A stretch of 64,000 bases of DNA. Source: Pilasporangium apinafurcum. Its lineage: Eukaryota > Oomycota > Peronosporomycetes > Pythiales > Pythiaceae. Below the pieces are notes generated by a model. The model made no database searches and had not been told where the DNA came from. It worked only from the letters and a program-made list of their open reading frames with translations. Every line of letters starts with the position of its first letter. Within the stretch, counting starts at the first letter, position 1. The position numbers and the translations under genes are program-made. Positions 59,914 to 64,000 of the stretch are shown here, piece after piece. The stretch is from NCBI GenBank assembly GCA_001600495.1, contig BCKE01000061.1, positions 165,985-229,984 of the forward strand, written 5' to 3'.

Positions 59914-60614
59914 GATGACGATGGCGGGTATGCCAGTGCTGTGTTGTGTGTGGTGGGTGACTTATGGCAGTTGCGAAGAGGAACAAACCGATGCTGCTGC
60001 AGGTGGGTTCTCTTGCTTCTTTCTCTTCTCCTTTTCTCTGCGTTGCTGATGTTCTTCTTCTCCAAAGGGTTTCTTCTGTCTCGTTGGCAAGAGACTCTCT
60101 GCCGCATTCGTTATGTCATTCATTCTGTCATACCAGTGTTGTTTCCGTTCTTTATATATTGAAGTCTGTATGATCTTGCAAACAGCCGGATCAAAACACG
60201 ATATATTGAGCATTAATGATAGAGACAACACTGTGCTGGTTCATACCAACTTCTGATTTTTCTATATTCAATCAACCCTCTTTTAATATTTTATGGTTTT
60301 AGAGGGTTTTAGGTGCAAACCCTGCTCTTGATACTAACGTGCGACATTCGAGTCACCTCCTAACTGCATGAATAAGGTAAGGAAATTAGCCATCTGTTTC
60401 TACCAAAGGACGTTTGTTCATCGATTGATTGTCGATTAACTGTCGGTTGCCTTTCTTAGTTTTCGTTTCATCTGCGACCCCTCAAATGAATTGAACAAGA
60501 TCCATGAAATGCATGCAGTATCTTGCTTACATCTGTCTACACGATGCGTATTAGTAGTTTGCTGATAAGTTATATATGCACAAGCAGAGGAAAAAAACAC
60601 CGATATTCCTTTCC
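59914..60614. other. Intergenic, upstream of the PDZ-like gene
   Basis: About 700 bp between two minus-strand genes: promoter of the PDZ-like gene and 3' end of the CHIP gene. Several small overlapping frames here have no recognisable content. No repeat was noticed. Confidence 0.4.
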
Positions 60615-61686
60615 TCAGTACTCAAATGCCCACGGATGTTTCTCCAGATAATCTTGAATGGCGGCGCGTAGGGACGTATTAGGACGCAACATGTCGAGCG
60701 TCAACTTCTTCCGTGTGAGCGGATCAATCGGACCATTCTTGCGGAGATGTTCTTCTATGTAATTCCGCTCGTATCTGCATCCATTACCAATAGCAACAGA
60801 CGACACAATGTACAATTCGTTATCAAATGTTCGAGAATAAATGGAGAGTATGTAGACAACTCACGAGACTCCATTGGGTGTCGTGACTGGGTCATCCATG
60901 ATTTCCATGCTCACAGGACACATGAAATACTCCGGAATCTCTCCAGGATGCATCTCCTTTTCAAATTTCGCCGTCACGTGCTCCATGTAGGCTATCAGCG
61001 AATCCAACTGCTCCATGGATGCTGTCTCGTAACCACTGTCTTTGGCCTTGGAGGCAAATAATTCTGCCAATTGCAATTTCATTTGGTCGTGCTGTCGAAT
61101 TTGCTTTAGTTGTTGATGTTGCCACTGAGCTTTTTTCACGCGCCTTAATTCTAGTCCGATATCTCGTTGAAAGCCCTGGGTCTTTTTCGTTTTCTCAGCA
61201 CTGATCAGCGCTGTTTGCAACGAAAGGATGGCATCCTCAAATAGCTCCAGATGCATTTGGCTCACTCCGAGCAAATAACTAGCTTTTGCATTCAATGAGT
61301 CGTATTTAAGCGCCAGCGTACAATCATCCCGACAGAGTGGCCATCGTTCCAGCTGTATCGACATGAAGATAGAAAAGGTTGAAATATAATTTATGATTAC
61401 CATGTCTTGCTCTGTACGTTCCATGAACACTGTACCTTCGAGTTACAAAGTGCACGATTGGAATAGTACGTTGACTGGTTTGGATTGAGCACCTACAAAA
61501 TACAATACCGATGAGTTTAAGTGCAAACATGTTAGTGGGATGTGCAGATAGCAACCAGTTTTTTCTCGCTGTTGGCCCACAATAACGTACAATGGCTTCA
61601 GTGTACATGTCAATGGCAGCATGAAACTTTCCTTTCTGGAAGCATTGGTTTCCCTTGAGCTTGAGCGCCTCCGCTTGCTCCGCCAT
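60615..61686 (-). CDS. STUB1: CHIP/STUB1-type TPR and U-box E3 ubiquitin ligase (4 exons)
   Basis: Co-chaperone ubiquitin ligase that binds the C-termini of Hsp70/Hsp90 and ubiquitinates their clients. Exons in transcript order: 61686-61591, 61492-61436, 61352-60865 and 60774-60615, giving 266 codons plus TGA (human 303). TPR repeats at about 3-115: ALKLKGNQCFQKGKFHAAIDMYTEAI, NQSTYYSNRALCNSK and SYLLGVSQMHLELFEDAI. A coiled helix follows, then the U-box at about 190-262: PEYFMCPVSMEIMDDPVTTP, YERNYIEEHL, DPLTRKKLT, LRAAIQDYL. The end FEY resembles the EDY terminus of animal CHIP. Donors are GTACGT, GTACAG and GTGAGT; phases 0, 0 and 2 close exactly. Confidence 0.93.
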
Positions 61687-62806
61687 ACTGTTCTCTCTCG
61701 TTCCTGTTTCTCAATCTGCTGCACTTGCACTCTTCTTGGCTCTGGTGGAAAACTTAGCTTCATCCCTAAATGATTGCGTAAGCATTCTATTATTTAAACA
61801 ATCAGATCGACGTTTTCAGCCAATCATTACTCATATTACGATGCTCAGTTACTTTTATTACAAAAATAAAACAATGACAGTAATCTGAAAATGCAACGTA
61901 ACGTTTCTGGGTATCTGGATACATTGATTGGACAAAAATGATATTAAAGGTTTTTGATTGGTTAAAAAGAAATGACTAGAAAGGACGTTGATAGGCGGAG
62001 ATGGCGACTTGATTGTAAAAAGGTAACCCTTTCACTGGCTTATGCTATTGTGCGGTGAGGAAGAGCAATTGATTGGCGACGGACGTCATCAATCAAAAAG
62101 AAAGGAAAGAGAGAAATCGAAAAAGACTTACTCTTTTGGAGGAAAATTAGGAACTGAATTATTGTTTTAATAAAGCTACCTACAAACTGAACTGAATGAC
62201 TGATGCTCGAGTGTCCAATTCGAACATAGCCAACTATACAAAATCCTATATGTAAGGATTGTTTCTCTTTGATAACATGGGAATAGTATTGTTTACTATT
62301 TCTTCCATGTCTTGTAAAACATGATTTATTTACGGACTAACCGTAAACAATGAACAACTGCACCTAGCAGAAGTTCGCATTTCTACACACAGTAAGAAAT
62401 CGTACTTTATCAACCCGTTCGGGTTTATCTCGTTTTCAGACCCGCTGGGTTTGATATGTAATGGAGATCCATTACAGAGTAGTGCAGTCTAAGACAATAA
62501 TCTCACTTTTCAATTTGCCTCATAACAACCAATCATCCTTACATTCTGCGGCATGTCACGAAAAGTGACGGATGTTTTTTGGTCTGAATTTTTGTCGGAA
62601 CAATAGATGTACAATGAACAATCCATGACCAGTGACATTCTTAAGATTTTGGCTAGTTGTCTCAGCAAAAATAAGCACAGAAGTATCGAAAAACGAGTCA
62701 TACGAGCAATTTTATGCAAGCTCATCCCATTGAGCAGGACTCATCATGTCAAGAACCCGTTTTTCCAAAGGGAAAAGCAACTTTGCTTTCTTGGCTGGTG
62801 GTATTT
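61687..62806. other. Intergenic, with a partial copy of the foldback-element coding segment
   Basis: Upstream of CHIP and largely A+T-rich. At about 62483-62526 there is a 44-nt segment that differs at only a handful of positions from the foldback element's left arm (63054-63097). Its plus-strand frame from ATG 62461 encodes VVQSKTIISLFNLP, close to VVQAKTIISLFKLP in the element. It is therefore a third, diverged partial copy of the same family. Nothing else is recognised. Confidence 0.5.
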
Positions 62807-63117
62807 GTAAGGATTGAAGACTGTTTATATCTTGATGTCCCTGGTTAGAATCTCACAAGTTCATAATTTTGCATATCAAGCTACATATCTGATATTGTTA
62901 TGATTTCTACATTTACAAAAGCGTAATTACTATATTTACGAAAACGTAATTACTATATTTACGAAAGCGTAATTACGAGGTAATCATTGCATNTTTATGT
63001 GTAAGGAAGAATGGTTGGTTCTTAGGCCAATAAGAAATGAATGGTTAGAAAGAAAGAGAGTAGTGCAAGCTAAAACAATAATCTCACTTTTCAAATTACC
63101 TTCAAACACTCAAGTTC
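62807..63117 (+). repeat. Left arm of foldback element
   Basis: Inverted copy of 63594-63904. Contains tandem units at about 62911-62978 (tttacgaaaacgtaattac type) and the ambiguous base at 62992. Confidence 0.8.
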
Positions 63118-63590
63118 CTTACAGTATTTGTCTGGAGAGCGTTCCTCGATCGATTCAGCACTTTGTCGCCATTAACGTTGAGTCAGCAATAGGGTTTATT
63201 TTGTCGCCTAAAAATGTAGCGTACCTTTTCTGGGGTACAAAAAAGCTTTGGGCTGATGGGAAAACACATATATTCCCTTCCATTATGCGAAAGAAAGCAA
63301 AAAAGCACATTAACGATGGATACGTGGAAAAATCGTCATCACAGGTCGAGAATACTCGGTTGCTTTCGCGACCCACGTCTTATTCTATTATGGCAACACT
63401 GATTGTTGGAGGTGCGAAGACAAGAAGACTTGTGCATTATATCACCAATATTTTAATGAACGATTCACTCGTCGTGATACTCCAAATTATCGCGCCAACT
63501 AATTTTAACGATGAGCTTAGACAACTCTTCCTCAATGAAATGGAAAGTATCGCCTTAATATGCCACGACGCTTCATGTAAGGATGCTTGA
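62997..63590 (+). CDS. 197-codon open frame within the foldback element, function unknown
   Basis: The frame starts in the left arm (MCKEEWLVLRPIRNEWLERK) and runs through the unique centre (SIQHFVAINVESAIGFILSP; KTRRLVHYITNILMNDSL) to TGA 63590, just before the right arm. The right arm encodes a variant of the same beginning on the minus strand (63720 leftwards), ending in HPYMKRRGILRRYF. Long openness and the three related copies suggest an element-encoded protein, but no transposase catalytic motif or known domain is seen. It may be a fragment of a larger protein. Confidence 0.4.
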   Translation: MCKEEWLVLRPIRNEWLERKRVVQAKTIISLFKLPSNTQVPYSICLESVPRSIQHFVAINVESAIGFILSPKNVAYLFWGTKKLWADGKTHIFPSIMRKKAKKHINDGYVEKSSSQVENTRLLSRPTSYSIMATLIVGGAKTRRLVHYITNILMNDSLVVILQIIAPTNFNDELRQLFLNEMESIALICHDASCKDA

Positions 63591-63593
63591 TAT

Positions 63594-63904
63594 GAACTTG
63601 AGTGTTTGGAGGTAAATTGGAAAGTGAGATTATTGTTTTAGCTTGCACTACTCTCTTTCTTTCTAACCATTCATTTTCTAATGGTCTAAGAACCAACCAT
63701 TCTTCCTTACACATAAACATGCAATGATTACCTCGTAATTACGCTTTCGTAAATACAGTAATTACGTTTTTGTAAATACAGTAATTACGTTTTCGTAAAT
63801 GTAGAAATCATAACAATATCAGATATGTAGCTTGATATGCAAAATTATGAACTTGTGGGGTTTGAACCAGGGACGTCAAGATATAAAAAGTCTTCAATCC
63901 TTAC
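63594..63904 (-). repeat. Right arm of foldback element
   Basis: Inverted copy of 62807-63117. Its outer part on the minus strand has TGGTCTAGTGAAG and, about 40 nt later, GGTTCAAACCC, resembling the A and B boxes of a RNA polymerase III tRNA promoter. Confidence 0.75.
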
Positions 63905-64000
63905 ACTTCACTAGACCACGCCGCGCCATTTTACGCCCTCGATCACACCTGGATGGGTCTTTAGACCATGATACACCATTTTACACCCGCTAACGTACTA
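63905..64000. repeat. Two short direct repeats at the window edge
   Basis: gaccacgccgcgccattttac at about 63914 and gaccatgatacaccattttac at about 63967 are imperfect direct repeats about 53 bp apart. They adjoin the tRNA-like box and may belong to the same repetitive element, which runs past the window end. Confidence 0.4.

Larger units (their letters stand above)
62807..63904. mobile_element. Foldback element with 311-bp inverted arms
   Basis: 62807-63117 and the complement of 63594-63904 are inverted repeats of equal length that I judge to be over 90% identical, enclosing 476 bp. Each arm contains, from outside in: a tRNA-like segment, an A+T-rich part, three tandem copies of a roughly 23-bp unit centred on the palindrome CGTAATTACG, and a coding-like part (RKRVVQAKTIISL). 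An N at 62992 lies where the other arm has G. The centre is open on the plus strand (see the next entry). It may be a long-TIR DNA transposon or two tRNA-derived elements inserted head to head. The sequence continues similar-looking at the window's right edge. Confidence 0.75.

Noticed and set aside
62911-62978. CRISPR-like array (three evenly spaced units)
   Set aside because: Only three A+T-rich tandem units without unique spacers, mirrored in the opposite arm; a minisatellite within a transposon end in a eukaryote.
63820-63940. A genuine tRNA gene at the right end
   Set aside because: A and B boxes are present, but the T-stem and acceptor stem do not pair properly; more likely a tRNA-derived repeat.

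Overview
Eukaryotic, gene-dense nuclear DNA. The gene set points to a flagellated stramenopile, most probably an oomycete: an axonemal dynein light chain (DNALI1/p28) and a CFAP97-type protein sit beside TOR, a PX-RCC1-TBC fusion, two proteins with four Cx4Cx9CxxH repeats of the WRKY19-like kind that is common in oomycetes, and a Fanzor (eukaryotic TnpB) element. Introns are few and short (mostly 45-80 nt, GTAxGT...AG) and many genes are separated by only a few hundred bases. The compactness would suit a white-rust (Albugo-type) genome, but that placement is inference and no species is claimed.

Layout. 1-7902: TOR kinase (minus), cut by the left edge just inside its kinase domain. 8576-9437: ribosomal protein eL34. 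10222-12405: a leukotriene-A4-hydrolase-type M1 aminopeptidase with an unusual C-terminal membrane anchor. 13285-14547: class II-like histone deacetylase. 14782-15018: decayed TnpB/Fanzor C-terminus. 15229-16184 DNALI1; 16536-17019 elongin-B-like; 17110-17826 EF-hand/WW protein; 17988-20450 ASNSD1-like; 21257-22966 GPR107-type seven-TM; 23042-23722 unknown. 26005-28533: an 11-exon ankyrin-repeat gene whose introns are all phase 0. 28776-30081 SPIN90/Ldb17-like; 30377-33283 multi-zinc-finger (PHD) protein; 33312-35315 arginyl-tRNA synthetase.

35478-37839 is a degenerate Fanzor element bounded by 27-bp imperfect terminal inverted repeats, each with a hairpin. 38108-39474 is a secreted Pro/Thr-rich repeat protein interrupted by an assembly gap. 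41923-42939 and 54612-55721 are the paralogous WRKY19-like pair, on opposite strands. Between them are condensin CAP-G (44795-48253) and the PX-RCC1-TBC gene (48526-52597). 55963-57075 CFAP97-like, 57217-59913 PDZ-like repeat protein and 60615-61686 CHIP/STUB1 follow. The right end holds a foldback element with 311-bp arms (62807-63904).

The genes are mostly unrelated housekeeping and signalling loci, not an operon-like system. TOR, CHIP, elongin B and the TBC protein are separate regulatory modules. The accessory content lies in the mobile elements, in the secreted protein, and in gene-poor stretches (23.7-26.0, 39.5-41.9, 42.9-44.8, 52.6-54.6 kb). Those stretches contain coding-like fragments that could not be joined with confidence into whole genes. 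Exon boundaries below were read by eye from splice signals and frame continuity and have no transcript support.
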